64,000 nt of DNA, from assembly GCF_001514495.1 (NCBI RefSeq), contig NZ_BCNM01000005.1:186001-250000 (forward strand). Direction: 5' to 3'. The DNA comes from Paenibacillus pabuli NBRC 13638 (GTDB lineage Bacteria; Bacillota; Bacilli; Paenibacillales; Paenibacillaceae). The translations under genes and the position numbers were made by a program. The notes beneath the pieces are model-generated. The model saw only the letters and a list, made by a program, of their open reading frames with translations, was not told the origin of the DNA and searched no databases. This document shows positions 1 to 9,104 of this stretch, piece after piece (the first letter of the stretch is position 1; each line of letters starts with the position of its first letter).

Positions 1-828
1 CCCCTCCCAAGGCAATTGAGCCTCAATCCAGGTATTCGCCTGACCGTAGGCTTCAAGACCTTCACGGTAGTCTTCATAGAATCCGATGAATACCAGGGGG
101 GATTCAACTCTCTTTCCCTTCACATAACCATGAGGCTGGGAATCGCGAGTCAGTTCACTCACGGCACCGCCGTACAGATCAACTCCCTCGATATGTCCAC
201 TTTGTTCGCTTTGCATACGGATCCCTGTTTTCCAAACCTTATGCGTAAGGGAACCCATCACAATTCCCCTGCGGCTGTCGGGCGCGAACAAGGCCGTTAC
301 CTCATAACTCTCCACATCAAGCGGCGGCTTGACCACTGTATATCTGACCCATTTGTCGTTATCAAACGGTACACGCAGAATGCTCGGTTCATTCTGGCCG
401 GATTCTCCACCGATTGACACCGCTTTGGATTGGATCACAGCCATCCGGTTCGCCTTAAGCTCTTCATCCCCGACTATAGCGGTCTGTACCAGTACATACG
501 GTGAGGATTCAAACATATAGAAATGCTGCTCCAGCTGCGGCAGCAACGAAGCTTTATGCAGAACAACCAAGCGGATGCCTTTTCCAAAACCTTCTCGTAC
601 AACATCTTCCTTTGCCACCAGCTCGTGGACCTGATAATGATCCGTGCCGTATTCCCGACCCTGCCAGCGAAAAGCACTACGGATGCCCTTCACATAAGAT
701 GAATGATTGCCTATACAAGACACTTCACCATTTTCAAGATTAATCTCTAAGCTCACGTGCCCGTTTGTAACGCTTACAAGATTAACATTCTGTTGCTGCA
801 CTTGTACGGCTGTATCGCTAGTTAGCAT
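1..828 (-). CDS. Putative glycoside hydrolase, N-terminal part (cut by window edge)
   Basis: An open frame of 276 codons runs off the left edge. It starts at ATG 828, six bases after a perfect AGGAGG; a second ATG at 831 is also possible. There is no signal peptide, so the product is probably cytoplasmic. The visible part is rich in beta-strand-like segments and reads like the N-terminal beta-sandwich of a clan GH-D or related alpha-glycosidase, ending just where a catalytic barrel could begin. It is the last visible gene of the glycan operon, 132 bases after the GH95 gene. That position supports a glycosidase, but I could not assign a family because no catalytic residues are in view. Confidence 0.6.
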   Translation of the reverse strand, partial: MLTSDTAVQVQQQNVNLVSVTNGHVSLEINLENGEVSCIGNHSSYVKGIRSAFRWQGREYGTDHYQVHELVAKEDVVREGFGKGIRLVVLHKASLLPQLEQHFYMFESSPYVLVQTAIVGDEELKANRMAVIQSKAVSIGGESGQNEPSILRVPFDNDKWVRYTVVKPPLDVESYEVTALFAPDSRRGIVMGSLTHKVWKTGIRMQSEQSGHIEGVDLYGGAVSELTRDSQPHGYVKGKRVESPLVFIGFYEDYREGLEAYGQANTWIEAQLPWEG

Positions 829-960
829 CATATGCCTCCTTATTGTTGCATGCTGTGCCTTGAGCGGAGCCGGTTATGTCTCCCCTGCCCAAGTCTGCCC
901 TCATTATAAAGACGGAACAGCGCATTTTCCATGCAACGATCTTCCGATCTATAACGCGAT

Positions 961-3336
961 TTAACTCAGCTTAACCTTGTAGGTCCGTCCTGCAGATGTA
1001 GGGAAGCTTATGATGTTTAAGTCGGTATTATCCGTCTCAACCACGTGGCCGTCAAGGGTTACCACAAACGGGCCTTCACCCCTAAGCACGCAGTCCCGGC
1101 CCAATTGTGAAGTGATGTGCGCTTCAGCAAGTTTTCCGTTGTTCCACCGGATGCTGACCTCAAATCCGCCTCGGGCACGCAGGCCGGAAACGCTGCCCTG
1201 CTGCCAAGTATCCGGCAGTGCGGGAAGCAGTTCGAGATACGGTCGGTGAGATTGCAGCAGCATTTCCGCAATTCCGGCAGAAGCGGCGAAATTGCCGTCG
1301 ATCTGAAACGGAGGATGTGCGCCCAGAAGATTAGGATATACACCGCCATGGTTGTATTGCTCGGACGCTCCATCTCTGACCAAACGGAGCATGTTGGAGA
1401 GCAAATGTAGGGAACGGTTTCCATCCCTGAAACGGCTCCAAAGCGCAACTCGCCATCCAAGGCTCCAACCCGTGCTTTCGTCTCCCCGTCTTTCAAGCGA
1501 GGTTCTGGCAGCGCCAAACAACTCTGGTGTCTCCTCGTCCGAAATCTGTCTCCCCGGATACACGCCTACCAGATGCGAGGTATGCCGGTGGTAAATGTCC
1601 TCATCCTCATAGTCCTTCGACCACTCCTGCAATTGACCGTATTTGCCGACTTGCAAAGGCAGAAGACGTTCGCGGATGCTTACCAGTTCTTTTCTAAAAT
1701 CCGGGTCCGCTCCAAGAATCTCCGACGCTTTAATACAGTTGGTGAACAACTCCCAAATCAATGAGATATCCATGGTTGAACCCGGACTAACCGCAGCTAC
1801 GCCTTCCACAGTCCGGAATTTATGCTCCGGTGAAGTCGAAGGTGAAGTTACAAGGTTGCCGCTACCATCGTCAATAAGCCAGTCCAGTGCAAACAGTGCA
1901 GCTTCCTTCATCACTGGATAAGCGGAATTCCGCAAATATGTCTCGTCTCCGCTGAAGGCATAGTGCTCCCATAAATGCTGGGTCAGCCAAATGCCTCCCA
2001 TCGGCCAGAAGGCCCAGCTTGGATCACCATCTCCGTAGTTGCCCACTGGAGCCGTTTGTCCCCAGATATCCGTGTTATGATGCGCCGTCCAGCCGCGGGT
2101 GCCATAGTTGACCTGCGCGGTCTCAACACCCTTCTTCGCCAAATTGCTGATTAAGTCCAGTAAGGGCTCATGGCATTCAGCCAGATTGCATATTTCAGTC
2201 GGCCAATAGTTCATTTCGGTATTAATATTCAACGTATAATTGCTGCTCCAGGGAGGACGAGTTACTGCATTCCATATGCCCTGAAGATTCGCAGCCTGCG
2301 TTCCCGGACGGGAGCTTGCGATCAGCAAGTAGCGCCCATAATGAAAGAGCAGCTCCACGAGCCCCGGATCCTCCGCACCATAGGTCGTAATCCGCTGTTC
2401 AGTGGACATCTCTTCCGGAGCAGGTGAATTCCCAAGCTCAAGCTTCACCCGATCGAACAGCAAACGGTAATCCGCAATATGCGAGTCAAGCAGGTTGTCA
2501 TATGGCTTGTCTACCGTCTCATTCAGATATGAACTTGCAATGAAGGATGCATCTTTTCCCTCCATTCCCGGAATGGCATCGATACCGTTAAAACTTGTAG
2601 CTGCACTGAAATAAAAGGTTGCCGTTGTCGCACCCAACACATGAATTCCTCTGCCATCTATCGTTACCTGTCCATCCTCTGTCTTCACCGCTAGCTGGCC
2701 TTCAAAGACCATGCCCTTGTTAGTTCCGGGGTCACCGTATCGGATCGGATCGTCGCTTGCAAAGTAGCTGGGATCGACATGCTCCGGGGCCGTTCCTTCC
2801 AGAACAAAGCGGTCTTCCCTAACGCCAGTCATATGCCGAAGCGGACTATCCAGCGACGCATGTACATTCAGTGCACCTTCCACACTTGCAGCCAGCCGCA
2901 GTACAAGAACCTGATCCGGATGAGAGGCAAACATTTCACGGGTATAGATAACATGGCCAATCTGATATTCAAGGCTGTGCACTGCATTTTCGACATCCAG
3001 CGTCCGCTTGTAGGAATGGTAGATGTCCCCGTGTTCAAAACGCAGAAGTAAATCTCCGAAAGGCAGATACGATTGGGTGTACGGGCCCATCATCTCTTTG
3101 GTCAGCGTGTCTGCTTCCGTATAACGTTCCTCCTGTAACAGCTTGCGAACCTTTGGCAGAGCGTCCTTTGCCCCAGGATTGTTGCCGTCCTTCGGATAAC
3201 CGGACCACAGGGTGTCCTCATTCAAGCTGATTTTCTCCTGCTCCACCCCACCAAAGATCATGCCGCCCAGACGGCCATTACCTATGGGAAGCCCTTCGGT
3301 CCATACATGTGCAGGTTTGTCATATTGAAGTTTCAT
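961..3336 (-). CDS. GH95 alpha-L-fucosidase / alpha-L-galactosidase
   Basis: A 791-residue cytoplasmic enzyme without a signal peptide, expected to release a terminal alpha-L-fucose or alpha-L-galactose by inversion. GH95 marks are clear: the N-terminal GNGRLGG segment; the [10 protein letters not shown] motif with the two Asn (370 and 372) that assist the base; the general-acid Glu at about 504 in PSTSPEH; and Asp at about 680 in FQIDGNF. The residue two before the first Asn is Thr368. As I recall the family literature, fucosidases carry His there and L-galactosidases Thr, so this enzyme may prefer alpha-L-galactose. I chose ATG 3336 rather than GTG 3342 because GGGGGAG lies five bases before the ATG. 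The gene follows GH110 by 29 bases and is co-transcribed with it. Confidence 0.93.
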   Translation of the reverse strand: MKLQYDKPAHVWTEGLPIGNGRLGGMIFGGVEQEKISLNEDTLWSGYPKDGNNPGAKDALPKVRKLLQEERYTEADTLTKEMMGPYTQSYLPFGDLLLRFEHGDIYHSYKRTLDVENAVHSLEYQIGHVIYTREMFASHPDQVLVLRLAASVEGALNVHASLDSPLRHMTGVREDRFVLEGTAPEHVDPSYFASDDPIRYGDPGTNKGMVFEGQLAVKTEDGQVTIDGRGIHVLGATTATFYFSAATSFNGIDAIPGMEGKDASFIASSYLNETVDKPYDNLLDSHIADYRLLFDRVKLELGNSPAPEEMSTEQRITTYGAEDPGLVELLFHYGRYLLIASSRPGTQAANLQGIWNAVTRPPWSSNYTLNINTEMNYWPTEICNLAECHEPLLDLISNLAKKGVETAQVNYGTRGWTAHHNTDIWGQTAPVGNYGDGDPSWAFWPMGGIWLTQHLWEHYAFSGDETYLRNSAYPVMKEAALFALDWLIDDGSGNLVTSPSTSPEHKFRTVEGVAAVSPGSTMDISLIWELFTNCIKASEILGADPDFRKELVSIRERLLPLQVGKYGQLQEWSKDYEDEDIYHRHTSHLVGVYPGRQISDEETPELFGAARTSLERRGDESTGWSLGWRVALWSRFRDGNRSLHLLSNMLRLVRDGASEQYNHGGVYPNLLGAHPPFQIDGNFAASAGIAEMLLQSHRPYLELLPALPDTWQQGSVSGLRARGGFEVSIRWNNGKLAEAHITSQLGRDCVLRGEGPFVVTLDGHVVETDNTDLNIISFPTSAGRTYKVKLS

Positions 3337-3365
3337 GTGCACTCCCCCTCATGATTTCTCGTTTG

Positions 3366-5087
3366 CTAGTCAGTTCCTTCTTGAACATTAGTGAACGTAT
3401 TATCGGCAAGATCAACCTCAGTGCATGCGCTTACATAGATTGTTTCTTCTAAGCTGGATAACTTTCCTGTCTCGCTGGTGGAGATTATTTGATTCGACTT
3501 GAACACTAGCCCATGAGTGGATTTGGCGCTTACAATTTGGACATCTCCACTGGTTTCGAAACGGTTGTTCAGGATAACGACCTGTCGGTGAACGGGGGCG
3601 CTCTCATCTACCTCCACATTCTCCGGGGAAATGAAGATCACCGTATGCTCCCTGCTGCCACATTCAATAAAATGGTTGTCGGTGATCATCACCTCCTCTA
3701 CCCTTCCGGACTCATACCAGGACTCGGCATCCACGGCTATCAAAATGGCATTCATGGACATACGTTCAAACGTATTCCCGGTAATCAGCACTTTCCGACG
3801 AGTCGTTACGAGTATGCCACGTGTTGGCACTCGGGCAAAATGATTATTTGTAATTTCCACTTCCGGTGTCCAGGTTACATTCTCAATGACATCATGCCTG
3901 CCCATACCTTCCGGTACCGGATGAGCAAGGGTCAGCAAGAGCTCACGAGCACTTAAACGCTTAACGGCAACCACATGGTTGGAGGCGTAGGTCGTCAACG
4001 AACCGGAACGGACAAATTCGATCTCATCACCAGGATAAAACGCCGGAAGCCCATACGTCTGGGGATGCATGAATCGGACCTTCACGCAATCCACTGCCAG
4101 CTGATCTACAATTCGTAAATAGGTACCGTGGACATTGACAGGATCATCATGTGAACCGGAAAAATGGCTGTCCATTACCGCAACCTTGCCTCGGCAGCTG
4201 GATATATGCAGAAAATCCGCAAATCCGGCAACCATGCGCCCCGTTTCGGTCCGGGGAGCCAGATTCATCCGTGAGAAGGTCAGATTTGTGCTGAACTGGC
4301 CGACGACACCAAGTCCGTGCAGGAAATGCAGACTCACATCTCTCCACGAAATATCTGAACACTCGGTCATAAAAACTCCAACTTGATCTCGAATGCCATC
4401 GCGGTTTTGCAACACATGACCAACGACCACATCCGGCTGAAAATCAAAATGCAAACGGATGGTCATGGGCTTAAGCTCTTCCACAGATTGGGCCAATTCC
4501 AACCAGTTGTCAATTCGCCAGGTTGTATTTCGCAATGGGTCATAGGTTTGCATGGGACCTTTCGCAAAGCTCCAGTCTTCACCGAGCCAGGTTAGCTTGT
4601 TGTCCCGAATCTGATAACGGGAATCGGGGTGGATCCGGGCATCGAAATGGCGTTTTCCGGTAGAGATAATCGTCATCTCGGTCACCGTCGGCTGGTGATA
4701 GTCCGTACGCAGGTTGCGAATCTCTACATTGGTGCATTTATCCAGCAAAAACAGGGTCTGTTTGCCGTGGAAAATAAACAGGGAGCCGTTGCCTTCCAAT
4801 GTGACATCGTTCATCCCTTTCAGCAAAATGGCAATGGTCTTGGTCACGTCTTGGTTCTCTTCTTCACTCGTGGTATTGGAGATATAATAAGGCGCCCGAA
4901 TCGCTTTCTCCGGGTAGAAATGATACCTTCCTCTCGCACAGTCCAGCACCACCGGACCAGGGATTTCGAACGCCGCCCGAATGGCACGAGCCATGGCTGG
5001 CTGGGTGTCCAACTCGGAGTCCGGCATAGCGCCATAATCTATCAGTCTGACCGTTGTGGAATTCGTGTTATGTTCTTGTTCTGTCAC
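3366..5087 (-). CDS. GH110 alpha-1,3-galactosidase
   Basis: A 573-residue right-handed beta-helix enzyme resembling the GlaA/GlaB alpha-1,3-galactosidases, which remove terminal alpha-1,3-galactose as in blood-group-B or linear alpha-Gal structures. The N-terminal IDYGAMPDS segment, the HPDSRYQIRDNKLTWLGEDW region and serial N-x-F/I turns of a beta-helix (NVEIRN, NNHFARV, GNTFERM, DNHFIE) support the family. No signal peptide is visible, whereas many known GH110 enzymes are exported, so this one should act on imported oligosaccharide. The GTG start has AAGGGTGGG about 12 bases upstream, a long but workable spacing. It lies between the solute-binding protein and GH95. Confidence 0.92.
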   Translation of the reverse strand: MTEQEHNTNSTTVRLIDYGAMPDSELDTQPAMARAIRAAFEIPGPVVLDCARGRYHFYPEKAIRAPYYISNTTSEEENQDVTKTIAILLKGMNDVTLEGNGSLFIFHGKQTLFLLDKCTNVEIRNLRTDYHQPTVTEMTIISTGKRHFDARIHPDSRYQIRDNKLTWLGEDWSFAKGPMQTYDPLRNTTWRIDNWLELAQSVEELKPMTIRLHFDFQPDVVVGHVLQNRDGIRDQVGVFMTECSDISWRDVSLHFLHGLGVVGQFSTNLTFSRMNLAPRTETGRMVAGFADFLHISSCRGKVAVMDSHFSGSHDDPVNVHGTYLRIVDQLAVDCVKVRFMHPQTYGLPAFYPGDEIEFVRSGSLTTYASNHVVAVKRLSARELLLTLAHPVPEGMGRHDVIENVTWTPEVEITNNHFARVPTRGILVTTRRKVLITGNTFERMSMNAILIAVDAESWYESGRVEEVMITDNHFIECGSREHTVIFISPENVEVDESAPVHRQVVILNNRFETSGDVQIVSAKSTHGLVFKSNQIISTSETGKLSSLEETIYVSACTEVDLADNTFTNVQEGTD

Positions 5088-5194
5088 AGGACTGATAATC
5101 CCACCCTTCTTGGTATGTTAACGCCTCCATTGCTTAACCTCTATCATCGCGTTTACTCCATCATCATACTTCTCTTCTGCCTAAATACAAGGAA

Positions 5195-5227
5195 AATCAG
5201 GTGCCGGTACAGCATAGGCACCTGATT
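5195..5227 (-). terminator. Hairpin between binding protein and GH110 (attenuator-like)
   Basis: An 11-bp inverted repeat (arms AATCAGGTGCC and GGCACCTGATT) with an 11-base loop sits 17 bases after the solute-binding-protein stop. On the minus strand it is followed only by TTCCTTG, a weak U-tract. It may act as a partial terminator or 3'-stabilising hairpin that keeps binding-protein mRNA higher than that of the downstream glycosidases. Confidence 0.6.
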
Positions 5228-5243
5228 CCGATATCCCTGTTCA

Positions 5244-6884
5244 TTACTTGCTTGTGTCATATGCTTTTTGCAGAATTTCCAGATAACGATCGAGCTTCAG
5301 GTTCTGCAAGCCTTTCACATAAGCATCCCAGTCCTTATTCAGGTCCTTGTTGCCTGTAATGAATTGCAGTTCATTTTGCTCGATATAGTTTCTGATGTTG
5401 GTTTGCAGCAAGCTGGCTTCGTCAATTTCGTTTGGATCAATCCAGACGGACCAGATCGGGAACAACTCTTTGGGCTCATGGCCTTCATACAACAGCGATG
5501 CGTCATATAATCTTCGCTCATAACCATTGGATGCATAAATATCTGTGCCCTGAACATAGGTATCACGATATTCTTTTGGCATATAGAAGTGAGCCATGCC
5601 GCTCCAGCCCGCATTGCGTGGCGCCTCACCTTCGGCCATAGGGATTTGTTTCACTACAGGTTTAACGTCTTTACCCAGTGCCACATCCCCATCCACCGGA
5701 TCAGTCCAGTCGATTCCCTTCATCCCGCTTGCACCGTTCGTTTGGCCTTCTGGTGTGAACATGTAGTCAACCATTTTGATCAGGGCAATCTGCGCTTCTT
5801 CACTTGCCTTGTTTGTGATTACAAATTTCGCTCCTGGAGATACACCGCCCGCATCATGCGTCGCATAGGACACACCCTGTGGTCCGGAAATCGGTGGCAG
5901 CGGGTTATAGTGCGCCGAGCGTGTGTTGCCTTCATCGATGTTTACGAAGATTGCGGGATGCATGGCTGCACCGGCGCCTAGAATTTCAGCATCTGCATTT
6001 TCACCGATTTTCTTGAACGCTTCTGCGTTTTGTGTGAATGCGCCAGGGTCAATCAAACCCGCATCAAAGAGGGACTTGATGTACGTCAATCCTTCTTTCC
6101 ATTCCGGTGTAATCGCCGCAGATTGGACTTTCCCATTTTCCATTTGCAGGTAGTTTCTGTCGTCATCATAGACAAAGGCATTCATCAGGAAGGGAATAAT
6201 GCGTACGCCGAACTCCTCTATGGAACCACTCAGCGGCACCTCATCTGCTTTGCCGTTTCCGTTCGGGTCCTGCGTTTTGAATGCTTGCAGCACGTTTTTG
6301 AATTCTTCGGTAGTCTTTGGCATTTCCAGATTCAGCTTTTTCAACCACTCGGTATTAATCCACATCTTGCTCGGGTAGGAGCAGTGGAAACATTCCGTAT
6401 ACGCAACAAGACCATAGATATTGCCATCAGGTGCAGTATTAAGCGTTTTCAAATTAGGATTCTTCTCCATGGCCGCTTTGATGTTGGGAGCGTATTGATC
6501 AATGAGATCGTTCAAAGGAACGAGCACACCCTGCTTGCCATACTTCAGCAGATCTGCCTGAGAGAATTGGTCTATATAGTGGGTAAGTAAATAAGCATCA
6601 GGATAGTCGCCGCTTGCCAGTGAGATTTGTCGCTTTTCCTTGGCCCCATCCGATGGATTGATCTCCCAATTGAATTTGATATTAAATTTGTCCTCCACAA
6701 AGGCAGTGAATTTATTGGTCGGAATATCAATGCTGGAGTCCTGGACTGCGAACACGCTGATGTTCACCTTGCCGCCCTCTTCCGAGCTCCCTGGTTGTGC
6801 AGTTGAGCTTCCATTGGAACACCCGCTCATGACAACTGTGAATGCCACGACAAGCATCAATAACGTTACCATACTTTTCTTCAA
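5244..6884 (-). CDS. Extracellular solute-binding lipoprotein, LplA type
   Basis: A 546-residue family 1 sugar-binding protein of the large LplA class. The signal peptide ends in the lipobox VMSGC with the lipidated Cys at residue 22, followed by a Ser/Gly linker. It should capture the oligosaccharide at the outer membrane face and pass it to the two permeases encoded just upstream. The start is TTG 6884 with GGGAG nine bases before it. It follows the second permease by 95 bases and precedes GH110 by 156 bases. No ATPase gene is in the locus, so a shared MsmX-type ATPase elsewhere is expected. The sugar specificity cannot be read from sequence. Confidence 0.93.
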   Translation of the reverse strand: MKKSMVTLLMLVVAFTVVMSGCSNGSSTAQPGSSEEGGKVNISVFAVQDSSIDIPTNKFTAFVEDKFNIKFNWEINPSDGAKEKRQISLASGDYPDAYLLTHYIDQFSQADLLKYGKQGVLVPLNDLIDQYAPNIKAAMEKNPNLKTLNTAPDGNIYGLVAYTECFHCSYPSKMWINTEWLKKLNLEMPKTTEEFKNVLQAFKTQDPNGNGKADEVPLSGSIEEFGVRIIPFLMNAFVYDDDRNYLQMENGKVQSAAITPEWKEGLTYIKSLFDAGLIDPGAFTQNAEAFKKIGENADAEILGAGAAMHPAIFVNIDEGNTRSAHYNPLPPISGPQGVSYATHDAGGVSPGAKFVITNKASEEAQIALIKMVDYMFTPEGQTNGASGMKGIDWTDPVDGDVALGKDVKPVVKQIPMAEGEAPRNAGWSGMAHFYMPKEYRDTYVQGTDIYASNGYERRLYDASLLYEGHEPKELFPIWSVWIDPNEIDEASLLQTNIRNYIEQNELQFITGNKDLNKDWDAYVKGLQNLKLDRYLEILQKAYDTSK

Positions 6885-6979
6885 ATCTGATCACTCCCTT
6901 TTGTTGTTTACCAGTTGAGACGATGGAACCTTGCGTGTGAACTTCTATATCTTCTTTCTCCATACACCGAAACGAAGGA

Positions 6980-7879
6980 TCACCCTTTAACGGAACCGAC
7001 CAGCATCCCCTGTACAAAATGGCGCTGTACAAATGGATAAATGACGAGTACAGGCAATGTTGCGACTACAATTAACGAATATTTTAACAGTTCGGTAAGC
7101 TGCTGTCTTTCCACCATTTTCGCCAAGTCCATGGCCCCCGAACCGTTATTTTGAATGATGATACTTCGCAAGATGAGTTGCAGCGGAAACAGGTCTGCCG
7201 ATTTGAGATAGATCAGGGCGTCAAAGTACGCATTCCACTGTCCCACTGCATACATGAGAACCAGCACGGCTATGATTGGCTTCGATAACGGGAGTACAAC
7301 GCTCCAGATGAACCGCATATCACTACAGCCGTCAATTTCACTGGCTTCCAGAAGCTCCCCGGGAATGGAAGATTGAAAGAACGAGCGAGCAATAATAACC
7401 TGCCATACCCAGATTGCGTTCGGGATCAGTAACGCCCAGCGAGTATCAATCAGATGAAGCTGCTTCACCACCATATAAGTTGGGATCAGCCCCCCACTGA
7501 AAATCATGGTGAAGGTAATGATCATCATCAGGGTGTTCCTGCCGAAAAAGGTTTTGCGTGACAACGGATAGGCAATCATGATGGTCAGCACTACACTGAT
7601 CAGCGTACCGGCGGCCGTATAGAAAATGGAGTTACCGTAGCCGGTGAGAATCTCAGGTGTATTAAATAATGCCTTGTAACCGTTGAAGGAAATATCTACG
7701 GGCCAGAGCCACACTCGACCGGAAGTTACTGCTGCCGGGCTGCTGATTGAGCTGCTGACGATAAATATCAGTGGGTAAATGACCACCAGCGCCACGAGAC
7801 TGAGCAAAATGTAGATGGTAACCAGAAACGTTTTGTCCACGGCGGACTCTTTAATCTTGGTTTGAACGTTTGCAGCCAT
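6980..7879 (-). CDS. Carbohydrate ABC transporter permease, LplC type (MalG-like)
   Basis: A 299-residue inner-membrane permease with six predicted membrane segments. The EAA loop (EASEIDGC...LPLSKP) near residue 190 would contact the ATPase. The C-terminus ends in QGMLVGSVKG, typical of LplC/YtcP permeases that pair with large solute-binding proteins. Start ATG 7879 has AAGGAG with good spacing. The 15-base gap to the preceding permease gene indicates translational coupling. Together with LplB and the lipoprotein it forms an oligosaccharide importer. Confidence 0.95.
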   Translation of the reverse strand: MAANVQTKIKESAVDKTFLVTIYILLSLVALVVIYPLIFIVSSSISSPAAVTSGRVWLWPVDISFNGYKALFNTPEILTGYGNSIFYTAAGTLISVVLTIMIAYPLSRKTFFGRNTLMMIITFTMIFSGGLIPTYMVVKQLHLIDTRWALLIPNAIWVWQVIIARSFFQSSIPGELLEASEIDGCSDMRFIWSVVLPLSKPIIAVLVLMYAVGQWNAYFDALIYLKSADLFPLQLILRSIIIQNNGSGAMDLAKMVERQQLTELLKYSLIVVATLPVLVIYPFVQRHFVQGMLVGSVKG

Positions 7880-7894
7880 AGGTGAACTCCTTTC

Positions 7895-8860
7895 CTACCA
7901 AATGCTATTCTTCGTAACTCTCTTAGCCAAACCATTCACCGTAACCAGTAAGACCAGATTGATCAGTGAGTTGAACAGCCCTACGGCAGTTGCAAAGCTA
8001 TAGTTGGCATTCAATAGGCCGACTCGGTAGACATAGGTTGCAATGATTTCAGAATTGGCCAGATTGAGCGGATTCTGCAGCAGGTAGACTTTCTCAAATC
8101 CAATCGCCATGACATTTCCGACATTCAGGATCAAAATGATGACAATGGTTGGCACCAGCCCGGGCAGATCCACGTGACGGATTTTTTGAAAACGCGAGGC
8201 ACCATCGACTTTGGCTGCTTCGTACAATGTGGGATCGATTCCGGCAAGTGCTGCCAAATAAATAACCGCACTGTAGCCCGCAGTCTGCCAAATATCGGAC
8301 CAGACGTAGATTGAGCGGAACATGCCTGGCTCACCCAGAAAATTCACGGAATCCAGCCCAAAGAAGTTCATGGCGATGTTCACAAATCCAAGCCGTGGTG
8401 CCAGGAACAGCATAATCATGGACACCATCACGACTGTTGAGATGAAATAGGGTGCAAAGGATACGAGTTGGACGAAATTCTTGAACTTGGCTCCGCGTAC
8501 CTCGTTAATCATGAGTGCGAGCACAATCGGAATTGGAAATCCGGCCAACACTAAATAACCGCTAAGTAAAATGGTGTTTTTCACCAGGGTCCAGAATAAT
8601 GGGTTCTCAAAGAACAGACGAAAGTTTTGAAAACCAACCCAGTCACTTCCCCATATTCCCTTGATGACGTTGTAGTCCTTAAAGGCAAGAACTGCATTGA
8701 TCATCGGATAATACTTGAAGATGAGAAAAAATAGCAAGGGCGGAATCACCAGTAGATGTAACTGCCAGTGCTTTATCATTCTTTTGCGGGCATTGGTCAG
8801 AAAACCAGGTGCCCTCGGCTGTGTTGATGTCTTGTGATTTAATACGATTTCCTTCTCCAG
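7895..8860 (-). CDS. Carbohydrate ABC transporter permease, LplB type (probable CTG start)
   Basis: A permease with six predicted membrane segments and an EAA loop (EAAKVDGAS...LPGLVP). The first in-frame ATG (8779) has no ribosome binding site and would drop the usual cytoplasmic N-terminal stretch. Reading upstream in frame, a CTG at 8860 lies six bases after AAGGGGGG and gives 27 more residues ending in APGFLTNARKR, which resembles the polar leader of LplB proteins. I therefore place the start at CTG. It is the first gene of the importer-glycosidase operon, with a cre site about 40 bases upstream. If the CTG reading is wrong, the gene ends at 8779. Confidence 0.88.
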   Translation of the reverse strand: MEKEIVLNHKTSTQPRAPGFLTNARKRMIKHWQLHLLVIPPLLFFLIFKYYPMINAVLAFKDYNVIKGIWGSDWVGFQNFRLFFENPLFWTLVKNTILLSGYLVLAGFPIPIVLALMINEVRGAKFKNFVQLVSFAPYFISTVVMVSMIMLFLAPRLGFVNIAMNFFGLDSVNFLGEPGMFRSIYVWSDIWQTAGYSAVIYLAALAGIDPTLYEAAKVDGASRFQKIRHVDLPGLVPTIVIILILNVGNVMAIGFEKVYLLQNPLNLANSEIIATYVYRVGLLNANYSFATAVGLFNSLINLVLLVTVNGLAKRVTKNSIW

Positions 8861-8899
8861 AACAATCCCCCCTTACCAGCTGTGTGTGGAACGAAATTA

Positions 8900-8913
8900 T
8901 GATAGCGCTTTCT
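8900..8913 (-). promoter_or_regulatory. cre site (CcpA operator) upstream of importer operon
   Basis: The minus strand reads AGAAAGCGCTATCA, one mismatch from the classic cre TGAAAGCGCTATCA. It lies 40-53 bases upstream of the proposed LplB start and overlaps a CATAAT sequence that could be a -10 element. This position fits catabolite repression by CcpA-HPr(Ser-P). Confidence 0.65.
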
Positions 8914-9046
8914 TGACTCTGATCTTAATCGATTTGGATGTCCCATATACAGGTACACCTGCGCCGTTAAACGTACAGTTATCCTGTTTTTGGGGGCACA
9001 CATCTGCAGTACGACAGCCATTTTTCCATTACGAGGGCGTATTTGC

Positions 9047-9096
9047 AAAAAAAAGACCGCATTGTCCGGAACACGGACAACACAGCCTAAAGGTCT
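9047..9096 (-). terminator. Intrinsic terminator of the AraC regulator gene
   Basis: On the minus strand a stem TTGTCCG-tgtt-CCGGACAA sits inside an outer stem AAGACC/GGTCTT and is followed by eight T residues. It lies 9 bases after the regulator stop. It separates the regulator transcript from the importer operon, which therefore needs its own promoter. Confidence 0.85.
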
Positions 9097-9104
9097 TCCT
9101 TTCA

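Noticed and set aside
5087-5110. Possible ATT start for GH110 upstream of the GTG
   Set aside because: The in-frame ATT directly touches the AAGGGTGGG site, leaving no spacer, so GTG 5087 is more credible there, unlike in the AraC gene.
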